Assembly (NCBI GenBank): GCA_011037195.1
Contig: JAAEAF010000186.1
Location: forward strand, 1-64,000
Reading direction: 5' to 3'
DNA: 64,000 bases
Source of the DNA: Triatoma infestans
Lineage: Eukaryota; Arthropoda; Insecta; Hemiptera; Reduviidae
The notes below the pieces were generated by a model. That model saw only the letters and a program-made list of their open reading frames with translations. It was not told the DNA's origin and did no database searches. Made by a program: the position numbers and the translations under genes. The first letter of the stretch is position 1. Every line of letters starts with the position of its first letter. Below, piece after piece: positions 10,618-21,179 of this stretch.

Positions 10618-11409
10618 CCTTTTTTTAAATTTAAGACGCGTGTTATTGGAGGCCGGAGCCTTCTCTGTGTCACTGCCGGCATTTAAATATCTGTTCCTCA
10701 TGAAAATTCTCCATTGTAAAATGTTTGAAGCAAGTCTAGATTATTTCCGTTTTTAAGTGGTTAGAACACGTTTGCATGACATTGTGTAGGAACTTAAATA
10801 AGTAAAATTTTGTGAGGAAAATAATCTGAACTTTTCAGTGAATTCTCTCTAACATTTTCATCATATTGGTATTCAGAAATCACATTAATTTAATTCGATC
10901 AACTTCTTCATGCTACGTAATAATAAAATATGATTTTGATAAAACCAAATAATAGTTGTTAGAGAAATCAAATAATACAAACATTAGAATAACCAACTGA
11001 ATTTTGGAAAAAAGTAGCCAATCTTGTCTTTATTATTTGTCTTCAGATAAAACCTAACATCAGTTCATCAAGCAAAAAGCTTTGTTAAACGTGCAACAGT
11101 TTCAACACTCTATAAAGCGTGTTGCAAGGCAATTACTCCAGCCCAATTGTGCAGTGATCATTGATCACTTTATGACCAGCTTGGCATTGCAGATAACGAA
11201 AGGTTCTTTCCAAACTGCTAATTGATTTTCGTTTTGTTTGTTTAGTAATAATAATGGTGCAGAAAGTAGTTTTTATGTAGAAAATGTATGTTTATTTATA
11301 TGTTTTTTCATTGATTATTATCGATATCCTGATTAAGCATTTCAATCTTCTTTTTTTTTAAATTCAAGGCTTAATCAACTCTTTTCAAATGAGTGGCGCC
11401 AATCTTAAT

Positions 11410-11790
11410 TGTTTATTACTTTGTATTTCTGCTGTAAGAAGAAATACTACGATCATGACAAATTTTGGAAATTGAGTTTTAAGCGTAAATAGAACTTTTG
11501 ATGTTTCCTACTTGCAAACACGAATTTTTAGCAAATTATCTATGTGTGTATTTTTGGAATGTTTATGTAAGTGATAAAATACCACAAGCTCGATAAATCG
11601 TAGGAAGCTCAAATGATTTGATCGGAACTAAAAAAAAAAGTGGGTTTTCCCAAGTTTCCAAAGATTGCTACAACATTTTCGCTAAACATTGTATACCAGG
11701 GGAATGCATTAACCCAATTCCATAATATTTAATTCAAACATTTTTTTTCTGCGAAAATTAATTTAAGCTTTTAACTAAAGTATCACATTA
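11410..11790 (+). repeat. Rep-A copy, degraded
   Basis: Has the gtaagaagaaatactacgatcatg start, ttggaaattgagtttt, cacgaatttttagcaaatta and ggaagctcaaatgatttg boxes in order. Noncoding. Confidence 0.5.
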
Positions 11791-11815
11791 CAACAACTTA
11801 CGAATATTACACCTA

Positions 11816-11856
<41 letters not shown>
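11816..11856. repeat. (TTA)n microsatellite, likely 3' tail of the adjacent LINE
   Basis: About 13 TTA units. On the minus strand this is a (TAA)n run directly after the LINE 3' end at 11857, matching the TAA tails of I-clade LINEs. Confidence 0.8.
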
Positions 11857-11858
<2 letters not shown>

Positions 11859-12460
11859 TGTTTATGGAGAGTGACGAAAACCTAGATTAAACTTCGAGTG
11901 GGCTATACCCCGGCAACCTCCTAGGTGCACCCTAAGCTTATTGCGTCAAGCCAACAACAGACCCTAAGCTATCCAATTACTTTGGGTTCGTATAACACCC
12001 AAAGGAAAATAACACAGGTAGGGTATAGAATAAAAGTCCAGACATGGGCCCAATCTTTCTAAGATCCTGAGCACTCCAAACAAATCAAACAGACTGAACT
12101 CTTTCACAGACATCCCGTTCCGATCAAAGATCTTGTACCTAATCTGCTTATAACCCAATGATTATGACATAAGATGGATGGTGTTTCTTCCTCGGCCACG
12201 AACTCAAAAAAGGGGTCTGGCAGGAGCTATATTTCCTAGAGACACCTTCTTGAACCACAAAGCCCAGGAAGGGATTCAATCAGATGCCCGAGAAGGGTTC
12301 GTAAGGTACGATAGTATCTCACAATTAGCCCTGTCCAAACTTCCAATGAGCATCTTAGATTGCCATAATTCACCGAGTTCATCCACAGGGATGAATTCTG
12401 TGATGCTATCCATGCCTGGAAATTAGACTTTAAGATTATATATGTAAAAAATTGTACAAT
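11857..12460 (-). pseudogene. I-like LINE 3' end (zinc-knuckle region), decayed
   Basis: Minus-strand translation has fragments related to the C-terminal region found after RNase H in I/jockey-type LINEs: a PLF-EFVAEEETPS stretch followed by ILCHN and RYKIFDRNGMS. Frames shift at least twice. The 3' part contains gggctataccccggc (plus strand 11899-11914), which also occurs at the end of the LINE at 27.9-28.5 kb, so the two belong to one family. A TAA tail follows. Confidence 0.6.
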
Positions 12461-12591
12461 GAAATAAAGTAGCACTTCAGTTAAATAAATTTAGTAAAAT
12501 AATATGTTAAGCAAAGCATTACAATCACCAAGTGTGGTGCGTGATAAAAACATTAAGTTGAAATCAACTCTCTACCGAATCGATAGCTTTA

Positions 12592-12630
12592 CTCTGACGA
12601 TGCATGAGAATCCAAAACCGGTCAGGAACG
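12592..12630 (+). ncRNA. Hammerhead-like motif, family 2, decayed
   Basis: CUGACGA, U, GCAU/AUCC-type imperfect hairpin, then CAAAACCGGUC: the first G of GAAA is lost. The upstream block (cattaagttgaaatcaactc) is the complement of that next to the motifs at 6.8 and 16.6 kb, so it is a plus-strand copy of the same family. Confidence 0.4.
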
Positions 12631-13325
12631 AGTAAAATAGCAACATGATGATGATGTAGTTGATGTGGCAAAGAGATGCTCTACTTATAGACTTCTTGTG
12701 TTTCGTTAATTTATTGTCCAAATTCGCTCAAATTTATTCAAAAATTCTTGGGGTGGAGTTGGGGAGCTTATTTCTCAGTCTTATTATGTCGATTTGCGTC
12801 ACAATATTCAGCATCGCTGGCGCTTTACTCAAATAGAAACAAGAAGCGTGTTGAATTGAATACGTATGATAATAAATAATGTTATAATACTAATTATCTC
12901 ACAAATAACCAATGAGTTTTGTACGATTAAAACAAGATTATCTCTAAATTTATATTATTATATTGTCTTCTTAACCAAAACACAAGATCAACCCAAAATT
13001 AAATTATTCCCGCAACAAATAATCATGTTTCAACTTTTGAAAATGATTTTTTTTAAATTATCTTTCATCTACAATTTACAGACTTTTGTAAAAAAAAAAT
13101 TGTATTGTAAAATTATTTTGAAAAGTTTGTCAAGAATTTTCTAGGAAATTTTGTTAATCAAATGTATACTATATATATAAGCTTTTCCTTTTTTTTTTAC
13201 GTTGAAAAATGTATTTCCCAAGTTCTCTTTCCTCGTAACTTCGACTGGAATTGAGGATAGACAGCTGCATAATATAGCATTCTTAGATTATTGCTTTGGA
13301 TGCATACATCCAATATACCAAAGTG

Positions 13326-13659
13326 CAGTTATAATGCTTGGTTCCGCAGAGCTGGAAAGCTCAGAGATATTTTCCTTGACGGGCTGCTTCTGTTTGTGGT
13401 CATCGACCGGTTTCAAGCCGTTCTCCCATCAACAGGACGTTTTGTCAAAACAGTGTGATAACATAGACTTATACAGAGCAAATTTAGTTGATATACTACT
13501 GGACCAATACTCAATGAAACCACACTGGTGAATACTCAACTAAATTGATACAATACTGTATCAAACTGTTTTGACAAAAACATCCTGATGTTGGACGAAC
13601 GCCCGAAACCGATTGATGACCCCACAAAAAGACGCAGGCTATCATGGAAAATATCTCTA
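13326..13659. mobile_element. Rep-B copy 3 with 11-bp target duplication
   Basis: Near-palindrome flanked by ATACCAAAGTG (13315-13325 and 13660-13670). Here the long arm (with ggttccgcagagctggaaag) is on the left, so the element is inverted relative to copies 2, 4 and 5. Hammerhead-like motifs are degraded: minus at about 13399-13438, plus at about 13581-13618. The 109-residue open frame across it is accidental. Confidence 0.8.
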
Positions 13660-13689
13660 ATACCAAAGTGTATTTACACGTTTAGCTGA

Positions 13690-13785
13690 CATTTCAAAAG
13701 TAAAAAAAAAATTATCAATTAGAGTTGTATTACTTGCGGTAAGAGAAAGTCGTTTGTGTCTCTCACACCAGTTTTTTTTTAATTG
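13690..13785 (+). repeat. Rep-A 3' end
   Basis: Ends gcggtaagagaaagtcg, then a decayed gtgt/acac hairpin, caccag and a T-run. This is the diagnostic 3' terminus of Rep-A. Confidence 0.6.
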
Positions 13786-14024
13786 CATTTTTTCTAAGCC
13801 TATTGTAATAAATATTGCTAATGAGAACTACCTGATGTTGCATATGAAATGCAAAGCCGCTTCTAATAAAAGCTAAATTGCCAAATTGTGTATGTGAGCC
13901 GCCAACGCCTAACAAACTATTCCTTAATTTTAACGTGTTTCATTTAAAAATAATATTTAAGCCAAGTGAATAAAAGTAATAATAAATCGAATGAATCAAC
14001 TGTTCTTGCTCTATGCAAATCTAT

Positions 14025-14130
14025 GTTATCACACTGTTTGGCAAAAAGCATCCTAATGATGGGCGAACGCCCGAAACCGTTCGTTGACCACAAAAAGAAG
14101 TGGCTTTCACGGAAAATGTCTCTAATGATA
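14025..14130 (+). repeat. Rep-B single arm
   Basis: One arm only: ctatgttatcacactgtttg, a plus-strand hammerhead-like motif at about 14048-14085 (core CUAAUGA, so the conserved G5 is changed), and ggaaaatgtctcta. The partner arm is missing. Confidence 0.65.
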
Positions 14131-14239
14131 ATAATAATCGATTCAGTAATTCGCCACTAAATATTACAAGAAGGAATGTTCATTGATTTATTTGGACGTC
14201 ATATCTGGATAAGTTTTAACCTTTTTCTCCTGAAAATTA

Positions 14240-14650
14240 TTTATTACTTTCACTTACTTTCTAGTAAGAGGAAATATTGCAATCGTGTTTCTAAAATTTT
14301 TTTCAAATTGAGTGTTTACCGGAAATAAATATTTTTGAGTACGAAAATCGATTTTAGTGAATTATCTCTGTGTAATGAAAAATCTGAAGAATGAGAAAAC
14401 GCCAGAGAAAGCACAAATTTGATATTCCGTTTAGGTATTATCTATCATAGCATCCGTGATATGAAGATTCATCACGGGCAAAATCCATCGACCACTGTTT
14501 CAGATTGTTGCGATTTTCACGAAAACGGTTCTAACGATTTTCTTTGAAACTTCGTATCTATTTGCACACATAAATAGCTATCACTTTTAATTCAGACATT
14601 TTCCCGGGGTTCTGGAGAAACAATTGCATTAATTTTTCTAAAATACTACT
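14240..14650 (+). repeat. Rep-A copy
   Basis: Starts ttactttcacttactttctagtaagagg, followed by gagtgtttaccggaaat, the agcacaaatttgatattcc box and ccatcgaccactg. Plus orientation, noncoding. Confidence 0.6.
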
Positions 14651-14751
14651 TCAGTACAATGTGTGGTTCTGTCACCGCAATAATATTAATATATATATTA
14701 GAAACATTTTTAGAGTTCCAAATTTGTGGAAAATCGTTTAACTAGTAGTGC

Positions 14752-14960
14752 GATTATAATGGGTATGAGAAGGAGAGAATTGAGTATAAGAGATGAAATA
14801 AACTGGGAATAATGCTGAACACTGTATAATGAAAAAGTAATACAAACTGTAAAACCATGGCTTTACACGTAAATAGGAACTAGGTAGCAAGAGATTTAGA
14901 ACTAATGAAGAGAATCATAGAGTTGGTTGCTGACTCGTTGTTAAACTCTTGTAAAACTAT
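14752..14960 (+). repeat. Rep-C copy, incomplete
   Basis: Begins ataatgggtatgagaaggag and shares aatgctgaacactgtataat and ttggttgctgact with the copy at 4.29 kb. The right terminus is not identifiable. Confidence 0.5.
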
Positions 14961-15257
14961 TTCAATATATCTATTGTATCTATTTTTACATGTCTATTAT
15001 AACTTTTTCTTATAGATCTAATGTATTCTATGTTTATGCATCTAGGTTTCTTAATAAAGTTATGCATTTCTATATTATAGTGTTCCTGTGTTTTTTTTTT
15101 CATAATAGAATTGAAAACAATAGAGTCTTAAAATATTGTTTTGGAAGTTTTTTTAATATTATTATTGTTGTTTTGGTGTTCGTTACGACCGCTGTATTCA
15201 ATGTTGTAAATTAGATGTTGAGGTTCGCTCATACAAAAGAACTCTTTTTTTAAATTT

Positions 15258-15300
15258 CTATCGAAGTTTCGGCAAATTTATTACCTTCTTCTCAGGATCT
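15258..15300 (-). ncRNA. Hammerhead-like motif 3' of PLE fragment 2
   Basis: Minus strand: AUC, CUGAGAAGA (two bases longer than the canonical core), A, a GGUAA/UUUGCC hairpin, GAA, ACUUC, then GAU. AUC and GAU can form helix I. It lies about 385 bp downstream of a PLE stop codon on the same strand, repeating the arrangement at 0.5-1.1 kb. Confidence 0.45.
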
Positions 15301-15685
15301 GTACAAAGGTTTTAATACAAATCAGAAAAAATAGAAACACCATAAAAAATCAACTTAAAATAAATATTTTCAAATTAAAAATTTTTTTTTAAATAAACTA
15401 AATAAAAATTATGATATATATATAGAGCATATTTAAATTTATTTTAAACTATTGTTGTAGAACAGATCAATATTAAACTAAATCACAACTATTGAAACTT
15501 TGACAATATGTGGCATATATAAGAGTAAAGTATGGAAATAACTTAGGAAATGTACTTACAAAAATTTTCAGTTTGTATTACTTACAAACTGTAGTTTAAC
15601 CTGTGACATACCATCACCAAGTGTTACGGACTTGGATGGATCAAGGTTTATAAAGGGCTAGGAGAGCGGATGGGAAAACCATGTC

Positions 15686-15840
15686 TTAGTCTGTATGTTC
15701 TTTTGGAAATTCCAGGAGATTGTTACAACTGAGGGATAGGTTTTTGGTGTCTGTTCTAAAATTGATAGATAATTTATCTTTTATAATATGAATCATTTCC
15801 AATATATTTCTTTTTTTTAATTATTATTGTTGATGGAGAG
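15686..15840 (-). pseudogene. Penelope-like element, extreme C-terminus
   Basis: Minus-strand reading gives YILEMIHIIKDKLSINFR and TDTKNLSL, closing at a stop at 15686-15688. The LE..HI...INFRTDT..LS pattern is typical of the tail of PLE proteins after the GIY-YIG nuclease. Only about 45 residues remain. Confidence 0.6.
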
Positions 15841-15955
15841 AATTTTTGTGGAATTTGACATGTGGAAAACACTAAAATTCTCTCCATCAACAATATTAAT
15901 AAAAAAAGTAATATATTGGAAATGGTTCATATTAAAAAAGATAAATTACAGTATT
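15765..15955. repeat. Head-to-head inverted duplication of PLE coding sequence
   Basis: About 75 bp ending near 15842 recur inverted from about 15868 (shared block ttctctccatcaacaat), with a spacer of some 25 bp. Same architecture as the inverted PLE 5' end at 1.7 kb. Confidence 0.75.
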
Positions 15956-16064
15956 CTCTCGTTTTAGTCAACACTGCCTATCACTGGTAGCTGTAGAGAC
16001 TACCCCTGAGCACATCCCTTCCCTTTTTCTTCTTCTTATTCTTCTTATTATTCTTTTTTTCTTC

Positions 16065-16192
16065 TACTGTCTAAGTGGAAATATAGTGATCATGATCGGG
16101 TTAAATTTTCAAAATTCAGTACCCGGCAAATACATGTTCGAACCCTGAGTACGAAAAAATTTTTTTAGCAAAAGGTCTGTGTGTTTGTTGTG

Positions 16193-16232
<40 letters not shown>

Positions 16233-16480
16233 CTGTGTTTGTGGACAATACATTTCAAAAACGAAAAATCATTGGATTCTACAACTTACACCAAGCATTT
16301 TGGTTAAATCCACCAACCGCGTCTATACTGATTTTTTTTCCAAAAATGGCTATATCGATTTTCTTTAAACCTCATATACTAATCTACCCTCAAAATTGCC
16401 TATCACTTTTATTTGAAACATTTTTCCGGAAAAATTCATTTTTTGGAGGTTCTGAAAAATTTGAGTCGTTAAAATTATTT
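16065..16480 (+). repeat. Rep-A copy with (GT)n tract
   Basis: Contains ctaagtggaaatatagtgatcat, a (GT)n microsatellite at about 16191-16230, ctcaaaa-like, tttgaaacatttttccgg and aaaattcatttttt boxes. The 123-residue open frame here is the repeat read through, not a gene. Confidence 0.6.
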
Positions 16481-16620
16481 ATTGGCGCTGTCTTCTGTGG
16501 ACTACGATGTTCGCCTTCTATTACCTGTCTTAGATATAGGTACATATATTGAAAATGTGGGTGAGTCCGCAATGCTGGATAACTAACATCCGGTATTTTA
16601 TCCGTCGTAGCTAGTTTTGT

Positions 16621-16656
16621 TCCTGACCAGTTTCGGATTTTCAGCCATCGTCCAGA
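16621..16656 (-). ncRNA. Hammerhead-like motif, family 2
   Basis: Minus strand: CUGGACGAUGG, imperfect hairpin, UCCGAAACUGGUC. Shares flanks with the motif at 6.8 kb. It lies about 900 bp downstream of the PLE fragment at 17.55 kb on the same strand, so it may be that element's terminus. Confidence 0.4.
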
Positions 16657-17551
16657 CCAAATTCACCAAGTTCGTGTAGAAAGTTCACTTCAACGAAATG
16701 TTTCTGTTACACTCACCCTTGTTGATTGTAAATATGTGAGAAGGTTATAAGGTTATGATAGTATATGTGTGTGTGTTTCATGACAAAGTGGAATTATTAT
16801 AAATCGTGATTAGATATTAGAAAATAGTGTGTAGTAAATAGTATGTTTTGAAGAATACTTTATAACTAAATTTTAATAGTGTTGTTAAGCGTGCTTAGTG
16901 TTTTATCAAGGCATTTTTATTGGGGAGGGGGGAAGATAAGTTATTTCAGGAGTAAACTGTACTAATAAGAATAGATAAATTTGTAAGACACACTGCAAAG
17001 TTTATGGACAGTGAAAAGCTTGTAGAAGTAACAAAACAAATGTGAAATTAGAAGCAGGGTTAATACAAGAGAATATGTAAGTAAATTGATATGTAAGAAG
17101 GTTGGCTGCAAACAGCAAATTGGAGATGATATTAAAATAAATAAAAAAGGAATCAAACGTATGCGTTATTGTTTAATCCTGCTTATTTTAAATGATATAA
17201 TTGTTTTTTAAATTACATTAAGAATATGTTGAGAGAGATGTGGTGGCATTTGTAAAGGTATTTTTAATAGGACACGGTAGGAGATTTCAAAATATATCAT
17301 GGAAATAATCTGTACTTTAATCGGGGAAGAAGAAAATTTGGTTCCACAAGTTAGAATTTAACAAAAGAGCTTGCAGCATGCATTTTTTTTTTTGTGAACA
17401 TATATATTTATATATATACATATACGTATGTGTGTGTGTGTGTTTTATGTATATATATCATTGATGTCTTTTATACTAGTTTGGTGGTATGTTTGTATCA
17501 TAGTTAGGTGTGAGGAATGATCTTAAAGAGTGTGACTGAGTTATAGTTTAT

Positions 17552-17905
17552 TTAGTCATTCATTATGTTTTTGTGGATAGTCTTGTGTTTATATATTTCT
17601 ATTCTTTCTAGAATATCCATTCGTCTTCCTATTGTGCCTTGGTGTAATAGGACCATTGTTTTTTCTATATTTTGTGGTTCGTGGTCTATAATGTGGCTAG
17701 CATAAGTAGAGTCGATTTTATTTGTATGAGCGTAGGTGTTCTTTAAACCTGTCTTTGAGGCATCTCCCGGTCTGGCCTACGTACGTGCAATTGCATTCGG
17801 GGCAAGTGAGTTTGTATATACCACTTTTATCTTACAGGCTGGTTGTTTCTGCATGTGTGCATATTTGGTTTATAAGTTTATTGTTTGTTCTGAATGCTGT
17901 TCTCA
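17552..17905 (-). pseudogene. Penelope-like element C-terminus (GIY-YIG)
   Basis: Minus strand gives AFRTNNKLINQ, then GIYKLTCPECNCTYVGQ: the GIY and YVG halves of the nuclease motif with the CPxCxxxYVG cysteine arrangement of insect PLEs. TGRCLKDRFKEH follows. After a one-base shift the tail continues as NKIDSTYASHIIDHEPQNIE to a stop at 17552-17554. One in-frame stop lies just before GIY. The lineage differs from the PLE at 1.1 kb, as the residues are quite different. Confidence 0.85.
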
Positions 17906-17941
17906 AGCCTTAGTTTGAAACCTCGTTCTGTCATTTTACTG

Positions 17942-17980
<39 letters not shown>
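17942..17980. repeat. Poly(T) tract
   Basis: About 39 T in a row between the PLE fragment and a Rep-A copy. Confidence 0.9.
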
Positions 17981-17982
<2 letters not shown>

Positions 17983-17984
17983 TT

Positions 17985-18385
17985 TTTGTGATCATCTCAA
18001 AAACGGCTCTAACGATTATTTTTTTTTAACACCATATATCAACTACATACAAGAAAAGCTACAACTTTCATTTGAAACATTTCTCCTGATAAAGTCATTT
18101 AAGGGAGCTTTTGGGGGAGGGGTGGAGTTATGTTTTTCTCTAAAGAGCTATCATTGTTGATTATACAGTTCTACCATCTAAACAAAATTAATTAGAAATA
18201 AATAAGTAGATTGCCAAAATCTCAAGAATATTTGTAAATCGAACTTTACTGGACAGTTTCTTCAGTTTTTCTGATTTTCTCCATAAAAACACCGATTAAT
18301 TGAACTAACTATAAAATTTGTCAGTTACAGTTTTGTAAACTGCAGTAAGAGAAAGTTACGTGAGTATTTCACAACATATTTTTTT
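17985..18385 (+). repeat. Rep-A copy
   Basis: Unit boxes in order: ctcaaaaacggctctaacg, caactttcatttgaaacatt, aagtcatttaaggg, ttgattatacagttctacc, attagaaataaataag, then the terminus gcagtaagagaaagttacg, gtgag, acaacata and T-run. Confidence 0.75.
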
Positions 18386-18399
18386 AAGTATTTCCGGGA

Positions 18400-19075
18400 G
18401 GGAGTTTAGGAGGCAGTTCGGTCGATAACTGTCGGGACCACTTTTTGGCTTACCAGCTTTATGAACACTATTATTATTGCATTTTTCCAACTTTTGGGGA
18501 AGTATCCTAATCGAAGACAAGCGTTAAAGACTCCAGTTAGTAAGACGAAACTTTCCAAGGCTGGTTATTTGGGATTAAGTCGTTTCCGGGAGCTTTTTTG
18601 CTGAAGTCCGTGGATTGTACAGTATATTTCAAAAGGAGAAGGATTAAGAAAAGAATCACTCGTCGTGGGTAAAGTTGCTCTAGTTCATTGCTAATGTTGT
18701 CGTCAGTATGTCAGTCCGTTGGCCAGTTAGAGAGAATTTATCTTCGAGATGCGTATTTATTACTTCGCACTTCACTTGTTGCCAGGCCATTTCTTGTAAG
18801 CAGTGGCGGAATCGGGGAATGTTCGTTCAACAGTCATTTTGTTTCTTTCCGGAGACAAGTGTCAACTGGGGTCATCCCTTCTAAGAAAGATCTGTATGTC
18901 GAGATTCTGTGATTGTCAAGTTTCTATTCAGTTTGGCTTGCTAGTCGGTTGAAGTGAGTTTTATTTCTGGGATCCCTAGTTTCTGCCAAATCTTGGCGAA
19001 TTCTGATGTTCTTGTGTTTTACTTTGAGAATTCTTAAAGGCAACTGGTTGCCTTTAAACTGAAACTGACCTAGAC
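18400..19075 (-). pseudogene. Jockey/I-type LINE reverse transcriptase fragment
   Basis: Minus-strand translation shows a pre-RT region (KTHFNRLASQTE, SFLEGMTPVDTCLRKETK, PPLLTRNGLATS) and then the start of RT: GVFNACLRLGYFPKSWKNA followed by a KP-K-SGPDSYRPNCLLNS block in a shifted frame, matching RT motif 1-2 of the jockey superclade. Several frameshifts and stops. The block at about 18670-18707 recurs inverted at 19478-19515. Confidence 0.7.
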
Positions 19076-19089
19076 TGAAACTTATAATT

Positions 19090-19480
19090 TCCTAGACAGA
19101 TCTTGGCCTGCCGCAGTCCGGGGAAGAAATTCCAGAGTTGAGATCTCTTTACCTCCTCCTCCTTCTTAAGTTCTTCCAAGAGAAACTAGTCTCTGACCCC
19201 ATCGAAGTGGGTCCTTTGCTCCACTATCTCTTGGTGCCCAGCTTCAGAGAAAAGTTTCTCTAGGGAGAGTATATTCCCCTCCTCCTCCTCCTGGTAACTA
19301 CCCAGGTTCTTAAATCTTCTCTGGGTAGCAGTCGGTTAGGAGATGCAATGGAATTTCCTTCATCTCCAAACAGAATCTGCATGTGCTGTCACTCTCCAAA
19401 ACCAGTTTCGTCAGGTATCCACTGAGTCGACAATGCTCCCGTGAGGAAACCCGTCAGAACGCGGAGATAGTTGCAACGCG
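19090..19480 (-). pseudogene. LINE 3' region with CCHC knuckle (left inverted copy)
   Basis: Minus-strand reading gives LTGFLTGHCRLSGYLTK and CRFCLEMKEIPLHLLTDC, the CxxC-H-C knuckle that follows RNase H in jockey/I-type LINEs. The same sequence is found on the plus strand at about 19895-20310, so the two form a large inverted repeat. Coding is broken after the knuckle. Confidence 0.7.
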
Positions 19481-19484
19481 ACAA

Positions 19485-19700
19485 CATTAGCAACGAACTA
19501 GAGCAACTTTACCGATGCAGACTTATGTCAGGTTCGACGATGTCGAGCCGAACATCGTCACAACACCTCCATCAGTTCAAGAACGAACTAGAGCAACTTT
19601 ACCGATGCAGACCTATGTCAGGTTCGACGATGTCCCAGCCGAACATCGTCACAACGCCTCCATCAGTTCAAAATCCCAAAGGAATCCTAATAACCTAACG
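19485..19700 (+). repeat. ~90-bp tandem duplication
   Basis: The block starting gaactagagcaactttacc and ending ctccatcagttcaa is present twice in tandem (about 19496-19585 and 19586-19672), differing at a few bases. Its second half recurs inverted at about 20310-20390 (next to taacctaacgggcg), marking the unit as part of the LINE. Confidence 0.75.
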
Positions 19701-19894
19701 GGCGTTTATGATTCGGGGAATGTTTGGCCGGTCGTTGTTAGTGGAGAGCGGCTAAGAGAGCTCTCCTCAGGATTTCTAGGAGGAGTATGGAAGGAGAGGG
19801 GGCCTGGGTGTTCGGAAGTGGCCACTCTACCTTTGGACCACCTTACCTGGAACCTCCTAGAGCTGTATTATTAAGAAATAGAGCTTCATTAGAA

Positions 19895-20395
19895 ACTTTT
19901 CTCTGAAGCTGGGCACCAAGAGATAGTGGAGCAAAGGATCACTTCGATGGGGTCAGAGACTAGTTTCTCTTGGAAGAACTTAAGAAGGAGGAGGAGGTAA
20001 AGAGATCTCAACTCTGGAATTTCTTCCCCGGACTGCGGCCTTAGCAGGTCCGGAGGAAATTATAAGCAAAGGGATCGGAGGTCTGCATCGGCCTTAGTAA
20101 GAACTATCTCCGCGTTCTGACGGGTTTCCTCACGGGAGCATTGTCGACTCAGTGGATACCTGACGAAACTGGTTTTGGAGAGTGACAGCACATGCAGATT
20201 CTGTTTGGAAATGAAGGAAACTCCATTGCATCTCCTAACCGACTGCTACCCAGAGAAGATTTAAGAACCTGGGTAGTTACCAGGAGGAGGAGGGGAATAT
20301 ACTCTCCCTAGAGCCCGCCCGTTAGGTTATTAGGATTCCTTTGGGATCTTGAAGATGGAGGTGTTGTGACGATGTTCGACTGGGACATCTGTTTG
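19895..20395 (+). pseudogene. LINE 3' region (right inverted copy)
   Basis: Near-identical complement of 19090-19480 plus the tail block of 19640-19700. On the plus strand it encodes the same CRFCLEMKE knuckle. The order of segments is scrambled compared with the left copy (knuckle part after the 3' part), which points to rearrangement, not simple foldback. Confidence 0.65.
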
Positions 20396-21179
20396 GGTGC
20401 TGTGGGCAGCCTGCGGCATCCAGGGGGTATAGCATAATAGATCCTAAGGTCGCAGTATATCCCCTCCCCACAAATCTGTCATTATTATCTTGTCTTTTGT
20501 AAGAACAGTTATGTATAGCTGTATCAACTTTCCAGGTAAATATGTCTAGTGATGAGTCAATATTGTCAGGGGTCCTGTAATGTATAAATATGGCCCAGTA
20601 GTTTGTTAGTGTCATATCTAAAAGTTTCAATTCTATTTTGCCAGTGATTAGTTAGGCCATGGCTGACTGGAAAATGTATGATTGTGGGTAATTGTATAGC
20701 ATGTTGTACAGCATGTCGGGCTAGTAGTTACATTGATTGGCATAAAATATAGGTTCTTCTGGGGCTGAAATTAGTACGTTTTAACTTGTCTGCCGCTGCC
20801 ATTAGTTTAGTATAGTTGTTATTGGTCGTTCGAAATTCCCATATTTATGTTTGCTGTTGAAGTAATAGTGTGCTGTTTTATGTGAAGATTAATTATAAAA
20901 TCCTCTTAATTCAAATATTTTACCGATAAAATTGATTTTCGCGTCTTGGTGGCGGATATTGGCCCTTCCATTAAAATTTCAATAGACTCAAATTTATAGC
21001 CCTAACGGCTATAATATTAAGTTACATTAAATGCCAAATTGCCACAATTCCGAGTTAGACAAAAAATTAGGGTCATCAGATTTCTTATGTTTCTGAAATT
21101 CTAAGGATTATTTTCAAGAATCTCTAAAATCCCTTTCAATAATCTTTAAAATTGGAATTGTAAGTCTACATATAACATC

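Noticed and set aside
13202..13531. 109-residue open frame
   Set aside because: Runs across a Rep-B arm; the reading is not conserved between Rep-B copies.
16181..16552. 123-residue open frame
   Set aside because: Covers the Rep-A GT tract and unit boxes; the same boxes recur noncoding elsewhere.
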